From assembly GCA_965227445.1 (NCBI GenBank), contig OZ245751.1, forward strand, positions 3,534,001 to 3,598,000: a DNA stretch of 64,000 nucleotides, in the 5' to 3' direction. Under the pieces are notes generated by a model. That model was not told where the DNA came from, made no database searches, and saw only the letters and a list, made by a program, of their open reading frames with translations. The stretch is from DT-110 sp030148525 (GTDB lineage: Bacteria > Bacteroidota > Bacteroidia > Chitinophagales > Saprospiraceae). The translations under genes and the position numbers were made by a program. Shown piece after piece: positions 50,585 to 59,732 of this stretch. Position 1 is the stretch's first letter; each line of letters starts with the position of its first letter.

Positions 50585-51637
50585 TTAGGTGACGGCGCCG
50601 CTCACCATTTTATTACACTCCGGCTGCTGCGAATCGGCATCGAGCCGATCCGAAGCAGAGCGAGATGCTCCCTCCAGTTTCAAGTAACCCGATAGTTGAT
50701 AACGGGGTACTTTCAAGCGAAAGATAGTCTTTTTTCGTTTTCCTTGCTTGAGCTCGATAAATCCCTCTTCCCATGCCTTCTGGAAGACCTGTGGGGGTAA
50801 GTAAGCCGTAGCGGAATGAATACGTTCGTTATTATACTTATCGTAGAAGATCGCCAGACGAGCCTCCAGTTGCTGTAAGGTCCAGAAGTGTTCGTGAGCC
50901 AGGGCCTGTGAAAGGATCGCGTGAAAACTCTCCACGTGGCCATTCTCTTGTGGCGTATACGGGTGAGTAAATACCTGAACCAGATGGTTGTCGGCAAAGA
51001 ACTCCTGAAGGCGACTGGCCAGGAATTGAGGCCCATTATCATTACGAATTTCAATATGTAATCCTTTGGCAAGCAAATCTGCTGGCTGTAGGTGGTGTTC
51101 AATGACCCATTCCCAGGCGCGGCGTACATCTGCCCATTTCATGCTGTAGCCCAGCTCCCAGTTCAGCGCCACGCGGTTGAAGGTATCCAGGATCGTCAGG
51201 ATGAAAGCATAGCGTTGGTGTTCTTCCACCCAGACCATCTTAATGTCCATTTCCAGTAGTGTGAGTGGCTGCTCCGGCCGGGCACATCTGTGAGTTACAT
51301 ACCTGCGGTCCACTTTGGCTAATCGACTCAATAATAGGTCGTTTACTAGCATCAGGCGGTATACTTTCTTGTGATTGATTTGATACCCCCGCAAGTGCAA
51401 ATAGGCAGTCATGCGCTTATAGCCACACCGCAGATCATCGTCTCGCTGTACCGTTTGAATAATATCTACCACCTCCTGGTTGGGACGCTCACTGACTACA
51501 CCGTCAACAGAAAAATGAAGCGTATGAGTGGAGGCCGAACAGCCCGGCCGAGAACGTCCATCCTTACCACTACGGCCTTTAGCCCGGTAGTAATACTGAT
51601 GGCGTGTTAAACCAAAGGCTTCCAAAGCCAGGGCCAA
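50585..51637 (-). CDS. IS3-family transposase OrfB
   Basis: DDE integrase-fold transposase, 350 residues from a TTG codon at 51637. The catalytic residues are visible as Asp in LLEMDIKMVWVEE, Asp in EIRNDNGPQFLASR and Glu in ENGHVESFHAIL. YNNERIHSATAYLPPQVF is the usual C-terminal segment. The frame stays open upstream to the end of orfA (KRSRVRSYQSQGLRLALALE), so the active protein is probably an OrfAB fusion made by frameshifting, as known for the family. Confidence 0.9.
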   Translation of the reverse strand: MALALEAFGLTRHQYYYRAKGRSGKDGRSRPGCSASTHTLHFSVDGVVSERPNQEVVDIIQTVQRDDDLRCGYKRMTAYLHLRGYQINHKKVYRLMLVNDLLLSRLAKVDRRYVTHRCARPEQPLTLLEMDIKMVWVEEHQRYAFILTILDTFNRVALNWELGYSMKWADVRRAWEWVIEHHLQPADLLAKGLHIEIRNDNGPQFLASRLQEFFADNHLVQVFTHPYTPQENGHVESFHAILSQALAHEHFWTLQQLEARLAIFYDKYNNERIHSATAYLPPQVFQKAWEEGFIELKQGKRKKTIFRLKVPRYQLSGYLKLEGASRSASDRLDADSQQPECNKMVSGAVT

Positions 51638-51690
51638 ACGAAGACCCTGACTTTGGTAGCTGCGTACACGTGACCGCTTCTCGGACGGGC

Positions 51691-51981
51691 TCAGGGCTTT
51701 ACCCGGGCCTCTTTCAAGGCTCGAATCAATAATTCTTTCTCCGCCACCAATTCTTTAAGCTGTTGGTTCTCCTTCTCGAGTGCCTTAATCTGACGTAGTT
51801 TCTTGGAGGTCATCCCATGCTGAAAGCCTTCCTCGCCCATCTCCTTAAGCTTCCTTTTCCAGGAGTAGTAGGTGGCCGGATAGACATCGTACTTGGCAAG
51901 CGTCTCAGTGACGCCTTTTGCGGAGGCTTCCTTAATGATCGCCAGCTTGTCTTGCAGGGTGAATTTACGTTTCTTAGCCAT
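51691..51981 (-). CDS. IS3-family transposase OrfA (HTH)
   Basis: About 96 residues from MAKKRKFTLQDKLAIIKEAS (51981). It has a helix-turn-helix (GVTETLAKYDVYPATYYSWK) and a leucine-zipper-like C-terminal helix (IKALEKENQQLKELVAEKEL). It binds the element ends and precedes orfB in the -1 frame. Confidence 0.9.
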   Translation of the reverse strand: MAKKRKFTLQDKLAIIKEASAKGVTETLAKYDVYPATYYSWKRKLKEMGEEGFQHGMTSKKLRQIKALEKENQQLKELVAEKELLIRALKEARVKP

Positions 51982-52369
51982 AGTCAAAATTACAGTTTTT
52001 GAACTGTAATCCAATCCGACCTTTTAGGGGGCCAAAACACTGGGTACGAACGCCGATCCACTGCCCGCCCGGTAAGCGAAGTTCCAAATCAGCAGCTGGG
52101 CGAACTGACAAAGGCGTAAATCCTGCGGGAACCGGGGACTCTTGTTCCTCTTGGCTCAGTCGCCGTTGCCAGTAGTAAAATTTGGCTACGGGGATATCGT
52201 GCTTGGCGCAGAATGCTTTTTTGCTCAGGCCCGACTTGGCCTGGGCTTCGATCAATTGCGCCATCTGTTCGGCGCGGGCTTTTCTGGTCATTTCTTTACT
52301 TTTGATCGTAAAGGTCAGACATGAAAATTAGCCTTACAAGATGGGGTTGCTCGGACGCTTACACAGCAG

Positions 52370-52555
52370 TTGCTTTTTTTGTTTTACAAACTACGCCCAA
52401 CGGGGGAAAATGATAATGCCGATCTACTCAAGGACCCCGATATGGTCAAGCGATTCAAAGAGATCATCGAACTAAAATCGAAAGATAAAGAACACGTCAT
52501 CTTTACCCTCGATGCCATGATCCGCGCCGTTAAATTACGTGAACTGGCTTCTTAA
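52370..52555 (+). pseudogene. C-terminal fragment of a small XRE-type regulator
   Basis: About 60 residues whose second half (DPDMVKRFKEIIELKSKDKE, HVIFTLDAMIRAVKLRELAS) resembles the dimerisation tail of small Cro/CI-type regulators of Bacteroidota. The DNA-binding part is missing, cut off by the IS66 end at 52362. The apparent TTG start is an accident of the junction. Confidence 0.5.
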
Positions 52556-52561
52556 AATCAC

Positions 52562-52599
52562 AAAAGCCCATCCCAACTGTTCGTCAGGATAGGCTTTCT
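52562..52599. terminator. Candidate terminator hairpin
   Basis: AAAGCC-c-ATCC (52563-52573) pairs with GGAT-a-GGCTTT (52587-52597), with a 13-nt loop. The T tail is weak. It lies between the fragment above and the convergent RHS operon. Confidence 0.4.
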
Positions 52600-52660
52600 G
52601 CTCTTAATCCGTATTTTTTAAATCAATTTTCCAATGGTATCGGTTGATTCAAGCCGATTC

Positions 52661-53119
52661 TTAATTTTCATCGCTTCTCTCAAAACCAACTCCTAACATA
52701 AATCGCCTTTTCCTATTTTCCGATTTTAATACCGTTATGTCTAATACTGATAACTCTTTTTTAATCTTACGCCCTAAGACCTCTTTCTGATTTTTGTCAA
52801 TAGATCCAATAAAACGACACTCAAAAGACTTATCAAAGTTATCTTCTGAACCATATGAATTAGCAATGTCAATTTGAATAAAAACCTTTGTTACCTGATC
52901 GTACTCTTCATTATCAATTTTATTTAAGATACTTTCAAGACTTGGTTCTATTAAAACTACATCTCTTATTACTTCTAATTCAGAAAAAACAAAAATTGAG
53001 CATTCATTACCATAAGACTTTATGTGGTTATTATCGACAATTATCCAGTTAGCCCTTGAATCTCGACTACTTCCAATCATCAACAAAGAGCTTAAACAAG
53101 CTATTATTAGATACTTCAT
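52661..53119 (-). CDS. Secreted partner of the RHS protein, candidate immunity protein
   Basis: 152 residues starting at MKYLIIACLSSLLMIGSSRD (53119), one base after the RHS stop codon; the frame extends 25 residues upstream into the RHS gene without sense. A signal peptide of about 23 residues (cut after SRA) is followed by a compact acidic domain (NECSIFVFSELEVIRDVVLI, EYDQVTKVFIQIDIANSYGS) and a basic tail (KSENRKRRFMLGVGF). No family is recognised. Position directly behind a polymorphic-toxin-like gene, same strand and same AT-rich codon use suggest an immunity or accessory protein acting outside the cytoplasm. This is inference from synteny. Confidence 0.6.
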   Translation of the reverse strand: MKYLIIACLSSLLMIGSSRDSRANWIIVDNNHIKSYGNECSIFVFSELEVIRDVVLIEPSLESILNKIDNEEYDQVTKVFIQIDIANSYGSEDNFDKSFECRFIGSIDKNQKEVLGRKIKKELSVLDITVLKSENRKRRFMLGVGFERSDEN

Positions 53120-53120
53120 T

Positions 53121-56100
53121 TTATTTATTTGATAGTTTAACTGCTCGGTTATAAGCCGCAGGAACAAGAAGTCTTTGCTTACCTCCATAAACATTATTAG
53201 GTCCTTTTTGCCCTTGTTGAAAAGCTTGTAAATAGCCAGTATAACTTTTAAACGCTTTACTATCTTTCGAAATTATTAAGCTATTTGATTCTACCGCATC
53301 TAATAATGTTGTAACAAGTGCTCCAGCCTTATACATTAACCCAGTCGTTGCTCCGTTTTCTATATCTTCAATAATTTTCGCAGCTCCTACTTTTGAAGAA
53401 CCAGTAGGAGAGAGCTCTTGTAATATAGAAGCATTAAATAATTTGGCTTCTGCATCTAATTCTTGTCTAGTCCTAGGTTCTTCAGAATATTCACCAAGTA
53501 TTTGGAAAGAATGAAAGAATTCTTCTGAAGCATTTGTGGTTGGATCTCCATGCTTATCACTTAAAATAATGGTTTGTCCATCCGGAGTAGTTAATCCACC
53601 TGCCCTTCCATCAGGATCATCTCCTTTTGTAGCTGCTTGGTATCGTTCTTGGACTTTTTTGTCATCAACACTCACATTTATATCTGTTGATAATCCATCT
53701 AAAAAATTATAAACAGCAGCAAATAATTTTGAATTTTCTGTCATCTGCAATACTTCTTTCTTGTAGTCCTGACTGGCTTCATCATCTCCCCAAATTATAC
53801 GCATTCCATCAGGGTCAATGAAAACTAGAGGGTTATTAGCAACATAAGCATACGGAGAAATTGGATAGTAACTCTCTGCCAGGGGATCCACAGCATTCCA
53901 CCTCCCAATACTTGGATCATACCACCTGGCCCCATAGTCCAACCAATCTAACCCAAAATCACCATTCCATTCCTTACCATTATACGTGTAATTATCAACG
54001 CTACTCCCCATCCAATCCCCCTGCATCTGCATACCAAAGGGATAGTAATGGTTTTCCTGTACGATTTCTGTAGTGTCCAAAGAACCATTACTGTTGGCAT
54101 CCTGGACGATCAGACGAGTATTGCCCAAATGATCCCGTAGATAGTAAAAATAGTCAAAGCCACTCGAACCGTCGGGTTGCAAGAAACCTTCTTCGTGGTA
54201 AATAACGGCCAGAGATGTATTTTGGTATTCGATATCCCCTTCGTAATAACGATCATCTCCCGTACTCGTAGATTTTTGTAATTTCGTACCTAACGCATCA
54301 TAAGTCCATTCAATCCACTGTCCACCCGAATAAGTCACCTTCGTGGGTAGATTCAAATGGTTATAATCCACGCTTGAAATACCTCTGTTGGCATCAGAAA
54401 TGAGATTGCCATTATTATCATAGGTATAGTTCGCAGTAGCTCCGGAGCCATTAAATCCATACGTCGTAGAACTATTCTCGTAAACCGAACTCAGCTTCCC
54501 TTCTGAATCATAGGTGTAATCCATATTATCAATTACAGAGAACAACTCACTACCAGGACTTCCCGTTTCACCTCGCCTCCAAAAATCAGTTATATTTCCA
54601 TTCTGGTCATAGTCAACTGAAAGTTCGTACCGGTAGTTTCGATTATAGCCGTAAGGTGGTTCATAAAAGCCGTAAACAGCCCCATCCAATCGATTCAATG
54701 GATCATACAATAATCCGTAGGTAGCTCGATCGCCATCCTCCCCAACCTGCCACTCCAGCATGGTAATGTTTCCGTTGTAATTTGCATCATCCCCATCTTC
54801 ATATGCCGAACTTAGGTCTTCATCACCTTCTCCATAATGCAATTGCATGGCGAAAATCATCCCCGGATCATCAAAGGTGTTGATTTGTTCCAACCAGCCT
54901 CGAATATTGTACGTGTAGTCTAATTCATATAAGTAGGAGGACCCAGTGGTATTATGCAGTTTTTTGGTAGAAAGGTTGGTTCGTTCATCGTATTCATGCT
55001 GAACAATAGTTTGGAAAGCCCCTCCATCAGTTGCCTGAGCTATTTCCAATAATCGACCACTGTGATCATAAGAATATGATTTTTCTATGGTCGTACTTTT
55101 CCCACTGCCTCCTAAGGTTGCTGAATGCTCACGCTTACTTTTTTCAAGTCTTCCTGAGAAACTATAGGCCTCGTATATTCTATCAGAACCAGATAATTGG
55201 TTTTGAGAATATGTCTGGACCATTCGCTTCTTCAGATCGTAAAACATCCTAGTGAATAAGTAGGTAGATGGAGCAGTACCATTATTATTCAAAACCGCTG
55301 TTTTTTCTACAGTTGGTAATCCTCTGGATCGATATACAGGGGAATCATATCCTGTTGGCGGGATTCGATAGCTTTCTGCGGAACTTAAGCTTCCATTTTC
55401 ATCTACATCATAATTGTCGTAATAAGTAACTGTGTACACATCAAAATTGCTCGTAGGGAAAGCACTATTTGTATAATAATGCGGTCCGGATGACGTTTTT
55501 GATTCAAACAAAGGAAGAGATCCTGAAATGGTATTGGAACTTCCAGTGTAGCGTCCTGTCATTATCGGCCTTCCCAAAGCATCGAATTTGGCAAAGGTCT
55601 TGAATCCATTTCCGTCAACCGTTAAAACGGGCCTATCTAATCGGTCATAATAATATTCGTAAGCGTCACTTCCTGGTACTTTCTTTTCAATAAGCCTATG
55701 CAGTGTTGCATCATAGGTATATTCATAAGATTTTGGTGTAATACTTGAATGGGTATATAACCAAGTTGAGTTGCTGTGCCCTAACTTCGCACCTTCCGGA
55801 GTAATTACTGCTTTCAAAGCACCGAAGTCGTCATAAATGAAATAGGTTCTGGCGCCCCCATTGTTTTCCATTACTTTTCGACCTAATTTATCGACATAGG
55901 TCGTTGTATACCTATTATTCTCGTCCAGGACTCTAGTTTCAAATAAGGTATTCGCAGGATAATAGCCTCCAGATTCAAAATCTCGAACCTCGTTGGCGCT
56001 ATTCGCATAATATTCTACTTCACGAGGATGAGACCTATAAACACTCCCTTCCGGCTTTTCCACAAATATCCGATTTAGAGGGGAATCATCAAATTCGTAT

Positions 56101-59100
56101 TCAGTATAACCATAACCGCCATCAATACCTGAGTAAAAGGAAGATTGTTCGGTGGCAGCACTAGATCTAAAAGCCCCAGGAGTACTATTTGCAATAGTGT
56201 AGGGAAGAAACTGTTTATTTTGCCGTCCATAAGCATCATAGGCGATATGCGATACGATGTCTTTGTTATTAGAGATCGTTGAAGATGGGGACTGGCCTAC
56301 GCCTATAGTTTGAACAGGACGCCCTAAACCGTCCACATAACTATACATTCGGATTACATCTTCACCGGTTAGATTCACAACCTTATCACCGGCCCCATTG
56401 TCAAAGTTTTTAACACCTACCTTTTCTACCATCCATGATTTTATTCTATTCAATGGACTCGAGCCTGAGACATCATATTCATAAGCATATGCCTCAATGT
56501 GGTCTAGGTTATAATCTCGAACGGTCTCTAACCGCAATAGTGAATCGTAAGAGAACCTTTGATGTACTGAATGTTCATCTGCCATGGAGATTAGGAGATG
56601 AGTTCGCTGGTCGTGACTGAAAGTGACCATTTCAGCATCAACTGGATGAACCCTCAATTCATCGATTCGGGTATTTGATACAGATACCTGTAAGGTTCTA
56701 CTACCTGAGAAGCTAAAGGTATGCTCTACATAATACCACCCTTGGTCATCAACGGCATGAACGGTCGTATTACCAGGGGAAGGAGTTACAGAAACGTTTG
56801 AGTTATTTTTTGTGTAATATGACAAATGATAATCTCCCGCAACCAAGGTAGTGGACAAAGAACTTGTTCCAGTCAAATAACCAAAACCAGTTCTTGCATC
56901 TGAATTAAAATCAGGATCCAAATTAATTTTCGAATCATCTATACCATACCAATTTCCTTGGGTAGTACTTTTTGACTCAAAACTAGTAAAAGCTATTTCC
57001 GATTGGCTGGCATTTTTAACTTGAGCGGCTAGAGTACCTCCATAGTGGTCCCATATGAAACTGATTGGTTCATCATGTTCTTTATGGGCCTCTAAGACGT
57101 TGTCATGTTCATCGTACAAATCAAAAGTTTCCCGGAGCAATTCACTGGTAGAGCCAAATTTCTCATAATAGTATTCAGGAACTAGAGAAGAGTAATCAAT
57201 CCTATTCTTATAAATGGTGTTACCACCGACTTTCCATTCTTTAGTTATTGGAGCTGTCACCTTGTTATTTAAAAACATCCCTCTTTCATCAGACGGACCG
57301 GGAAATGTAACAAGGAGTTCGTATGATTCTCCATCACTATTTGTTGTTTCTGTCTTTGTTGGCAATGTGACAGCTTCATTGCCATAGGTGAACTCCTGAA
57401 GTACCGAAACATTTCCTAAAAGACTTCCACCTGAAGAATAAAATTTCTGAACAGTTGAATCTTTAATTACCTTGAACCATCTTTGACGTATAAGATATGG
57501 TTTTGCCTCGTATCTAGACTCGAATGTAGCGCTTTCAGTACAAGAACCTGGATCGGTTATCTCTTTCCAATTGTAATATCCCGATGAGTAACAAAGGATT
57601 GTCTGATTGCTTTGAAAAGAACTTGGTTCCACACGTACTGGGCCAAAACTATTTGTTCTTCTTTGATCTGATGCGTAGGTTGAATAGGTATAGGTAGTTT
57701 CTGTTAATTGATTATCGTCTTCGTCATAGACTTCCTTTTTTGTTAGTTGACCATTATCCATAATTTCATAAAATCCAGCACTAAGTGGTTTGTTGGAGTA
57801 GTGATACACAACTTTTCCCATTCCATAAATCTGTTCTTCCACACGATCATAACCAACATAACTTCCTTGCACTGCACCTAAAGGAGTACGGCTACTAGAA
57901 CTTAACGTAATTTTCCTACAAGTATATTCTTTGTCAGCACAAGTTCCACCTCCAACAGTTCCTACCTGATCGTGGTAGTATGTGCTGTTTCTGTAATATA
58001 TTGGCTCTACCATATAGATGCCACTTGAATATGAACTTCCCTCCTTTTTATAATTATAGGTCTTCTTATTAGCCAGATTACCAGTAGATGAATAGTTTTT
58101 AATCTCTTTAATACGTAACCCGCCTCCTATTCGATCGGGAATTGGATTTGAACAAGAAGTTGGATCACCCTCTACTCTATGGGCTTCGAAAACAAAATCC
58201 GTGTAACCACCGGTAGGGTAGGTTATTCGCTCCAAAATCCCAGCCTTCATTCTAGATTCATTAGGATCTCTGTTTGCATTGCCCCCAGGATATGTTACAG
58301 CACTTCCTCCGCAGCCTAAAGTAACAGATGGAATTAATGACCCAGTATGACTATTTGTGTTGTAATAACCCCAATGATCAACACTAGAGGAAGTCGGTGC
58401 TGGTAAAGAAGTAGAGTTATAAGAAAACTCATATGGTGGTTTTACATGCTTTATTTGACTATCATCATAGGAGGCCTCCTGTATGTTATCCAATGCTAAA
58501 CGATTGAGTTCAGTATCAGATTTATAGGTAAAGTCAAATGCTCTCACCCTTAATGGATTGTCGGCTCCTTTAACAACAACTATGCTATCTAATCTTTTGC
58601 CATTATATTTAGAATCACTAAGGTGATTATAATTACTAGCGTGGAGAAAAATTTCTTCAATTTTCTGACCATCTCGCCTGTAAGTCACTTTTTCTAAAAA
58701 CCTACGATTGTATACTTTTTGAACATGAGCGCTCGCAAAAGAAAGTACACCAGAAGATGTTGATCCACAAAGAGAATATGAAGAGCACCCACCAGGCAGC
58801 GTACTACCAGAAGTATTGTATGTCAGAGATTTATAATATTCTGGATTGGTCGGTGGTTCATATGCAGTGCTGATAGTAGAATAATCAAGCACAATTACTT
58901 CCTCATTATTTGCAGAAACTATTGAGTCTAGGTACCAAACTGAATTATATTGGTAATTTGTTTTGTGCCAAATAAAATCTGAATCATCATCTAAAGTATA
59001 GTCTGTATATTCTACCGTAGTGAAAAAATAAGTAGTCCCATTCTCATCAGTAAACTCAAAATCTTCAATATCTCCATCTGTTTCAAAGTCTACACTAAAA

Positions 59101-59711
59101 CGAATATCCTTGGAGTGTTTAAAAACAATATTACTATCAACGGGACTGGCTAACGCTTTTGGCTTAAAGTAGAACTTTCCGGAATGCCCAGGAAATGAAT
59201 AGTAATAGTTGTCAGGTTGGGATTCTATTTCCCCATCAGCAACCCTTTCATAAAGATTGTAAACTTGGATTGAATCCGTCGTCAGCCCACCTGCAAGGGT
59301 ATCAAGCTCTAAGTGTTTGTCATAATAATTGTCTTTTTCATCTGGCATAGCCTGTATAACCCTAGAAACAGTTCCACCTACTTGGAGGTTCCACCCAAGT
59401 CCTACCCAGGTTGGGATACTTTGTACTTTGTTACCTGAACCATCATAACTCAGATTGATAGGGAATTGAACATCTTTACCCTTAATTGTATAGATTGGAA
59501 TACCGATATTCACTTGTCCTGTATAAGCATTGACAGAATACTCACCGTATTTACTGAAAGCTGCAGCTTCAGGAGTGGTAGGAAGGACGATTTGCTTGGT
59601 TAAAAGTGATACTTCACGTGCTTGAGAGGGGTCAATTTGAGCATTGGTCTGTAAGCACAACACTCCTAAAAGAAGCGTGAAAAAGCTTCTAGAATTTATA
59701 GGTAACAACAT
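53121..59711 (-). CDS. Giant secreted RHS-repeat protein with variable C-terminal tip
   Basis: 2196 residues. Signal peptide (about 1-24, FFTLLLGVLCLQTNA). The N-terminal region (KYGEYSVNAYTGQVNIGIPI, VGLGWNLQVGGTVSRVI) resembles Bacteroidota RHS proteins with SpvB-like starts. DUF6443-like segments follow (YSYVDGLGRPVQTIGVGQSP), then many YD repeats (YDYSGRLLEI-type units). The RHS core ends with YYLRDHLGNTRLIV, ENHYYPFGMQMQG, YNGKEW, LDYGARWYDPSIGRWNAVDP and NPLVFIDPDG at about 1966. The remaining 230 residues are the tip: KLFAAVYNFLDGLSTDINVS, TTPDGQTIILSDK, NASEEFFHSFQ (2060-2070) and RTRQELDAEAKLF. This has the layout of a zincin (HExxH plus a downstream Glu) but with Glu2063 in place of the first His. 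It is the third gene of a four-gene operon. Confidence 0.88.
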   Translation of the reverse strand: MLLPINSRSFFTLLLGVLCLQTNAQIDPSQAREVSLLTKQIVLPTTPEAAAFSKYGEYSVNAYTGQVNIGIPIYTIKGKDVQFPINLSYDGSGNKVQSIPTWVGLGWNLQVGGTVSRVIQAMPDEKDNYYDKHLELDTLAGGLTTDSIQVYNLYERVADGEIESQPDNYYYSFPGHSGKFYFKPKALASPVDSNIVFKHSKDIRFSVDFETDGDIEDFEFTDENGTTYFFTTVEYTDYTLDDDSDFIWHKTNYQYNSVWYLDSIVSANNEEVIVLDYSTISTAYEPPTNPEYYKSLTYNTSGSTLPGGCSSYSLCGSTSSGVLSFASAHVQKVYNRRFLEKVTYRRDGQKIEEIFLHASNYNHLSDSKYNGKRLDSIVVVKGADNPLRVRAFDFTYKSDTELNRLALDNIQEASYDDSQIKHVKPPYEFSYNSTSLPAPTSSSVDHWGYYNTNSHTGSLIPSVTLGCGGSAVTYPGGNANRDPNESRMKAGILERITYPTGGYTDFVFEAHRVEGDPTSCSNPIPDRIGGGLRIKEIKNYSSTGNLANKKTYNYKKEGSSYSSGIYMVEPIYYRNSTYYHDQVGTVGGGTCADKEYTCRKITLSSSSRTPLGAVQGSYVGYDRVEEQIYGMGKVVYHYSNKPLSAGFYEIMDNGQLTKKEVYDEDDNQLTETTYTYSTYASDQRRTNSFGPVRVEPSSFQSNQTILCYSSGYYNWKEITDPGSCTESATFESRYEAKPYLIRQRWFKVIKDSTVQKFYSSGGSLLGNVSVLQEFTYGNEAVTLPTKTETTNSDGESYELLVTFPGPSDERGMFLNNKVTAPITKEWKVGGNTIYKNRIDYSSLVPEYYYEKFGSTSELLRETFDLYDEHDNVLEAHKEHDEPISFIWDHYGGTLAAQVKNASQSEIAFTSFESKSTTQGNWYGIDDSKINLDPDFNSDARTGFGYLTGTSSLSTTLVAGDYHLSYYTKNNSNVSVTPSPGNTTVHAVDDQGWYYVEHTFSFSGSRTLQVSVSNTRIDELRVHPVDAEMVTFSHDQRTHLLISMADEHSVHQRFSYDSLLRLETVRDYNLDHIEAYAYEYDVSGSSPLNRIKSWMVEKVGVKNFDNGAGDKVVNLTGEDVIRMYSYVDGLGRPVQTIGVGQSPSSTISNNKDIVSHIAYDAYGRQNKQFLPYTIANSTPGAFRSSAATEQSSFYSGIDGGYGYTEYEFDDSPLNRIFVEKPEGSVYRSHPREVEYYANSANEVRDFESGGYYPANTLFETRVLDENNRYTTTYVDKLGRKVMENNGGARTYFIYDDFGALKAVITPEGAKLGHSNSTWLYTHSSITPKSYEYTYDATLHRLIEKKVPGSDAYEYYYDRLDRPVLTVDGNGFKTFAKFDALGRPIMTGRYTGSSNTISGSLPLFESKTSSGPHYYTNSAFPTSNFDVYTVTYYDNYDVDENGSLSSAESYRIPPTGYDSPVYRSRGLPTVEKTAVLNNNGTAPSTYLFTRMFYDLKKRMVQTYSQNQLSGSDRIYEAYSFSGRLEKSKREHSATLGGSGKSTTIEKSYSYDHSGRLLEIAQATDGGAFQTIVQHEYDERTNLSTKKLHNTTGSSYLYELDYTYNIRGWLEQINTFDDPGMIFAMQLHYGEGDEDLSSAYEDGDDANYNGNITMLEWQVGEDGDRATYGLLYDPLNRLDGAVYGFYEPPYGYNRNYRYELSVDYDQNGNITDFWRRGETGSPGSELFSVIDNMDYTYDSEGKLSSVYENSSTTYGFNGSGATANYTYDNNGNLISDANRGISSVDYNHLNLPTKVTYSGGQWIEWTYDALGTKLQKSTSTGDDRYYEGDIEYQNTSLAVIYHEEGFLQPDGSSGFDYFYYLRDHLGNTRLIVQDANSNGSLDTTEIVQENHYYPFGMQMQGDWMGSSVDNYTYNGKEWNGDFGLDWLDYGARWYDPSIGRWNAVDPLAESYYPISPYAYVANNPLVFIDPDGMRIIWGDDEASQDYKKEVLQMTENSKLFAAVYNFLDGLSTDINVSVDDKKVQERYQAATKGDDPDGRAGGLTTPDGQTIILSDKHGDPTTNASEEFFHSFQILGEYSEEPRTRQELDAEAKLFNASILQELSPTGSSKVGAAKIIEDIENGATTGLMYKAGALVTTLLDAVESNSLIISKDSKAFKSYTGYLQAFQQGQKGPNNVYGGKQRLLVPAAYNRAVKLSNK

Positions 59712-59732
59712 GAGGAATAGGTATTTATATTA

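Larger units (their letters stand above)
50470..52034 (-). mobile_element. IS3-family insertion sequence
   Basis: About 1565 bp. The ends start TG and finish CA, with imperfect inverted repeats (TTTGCCCCCCTATTAATCGG at the left against TTTGGCCCCCTAAAAGGTCG at the right). It holds the two overlapping-type frames orfA and orfB expected in the family and looks intact. It lies inside the tnpA of the IS66 remnant. Confidence 0.85.
50407..52291 (-). pseudogene. IS66 tnpA, split by IS3-family insertion
   Basis: The first part, 52291-52035 (MTRKARAEQMAQLIEAQAKS, HDIPVAKFYYWQRRLSQEEQ, LELRLPGGQWIGVR), is the IS66 accessory TnpA. The end, 50469-50407 (HQSSDALRVLLDAIATDHA), lies on the other side of the IS3-family element. 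No clear 3-4 bp target duplication is left at the junctions. Confidence 0.7.
50115..52362 (-). mobile_element. IS66-family remnant, interrupted by an IS3-family element
   Basis: The ends carry perfect 17-bp inverted repeats GTAAGCGTCCGAGCAAC (50115-50131 and, inverted, 52346-52362). Without the nested element (50470-52034) only about 680 bp remain, where an intact IS66 has over 2 kb: tnpA in two pieces, the beginning of tnpB, and the last codons of tnpC. The flanking bases differ (GTTCTTTG and ACAGCAGT), so the usual 8-bp target duplication is absent and the surroundings were rearranged. Confidence 0.8.

Noticed and set aside
53861..54073. Plus-strand frame opposite the RHS core
   Set aside because: Antisense to the highly conserved RHS core segment; no independent support.
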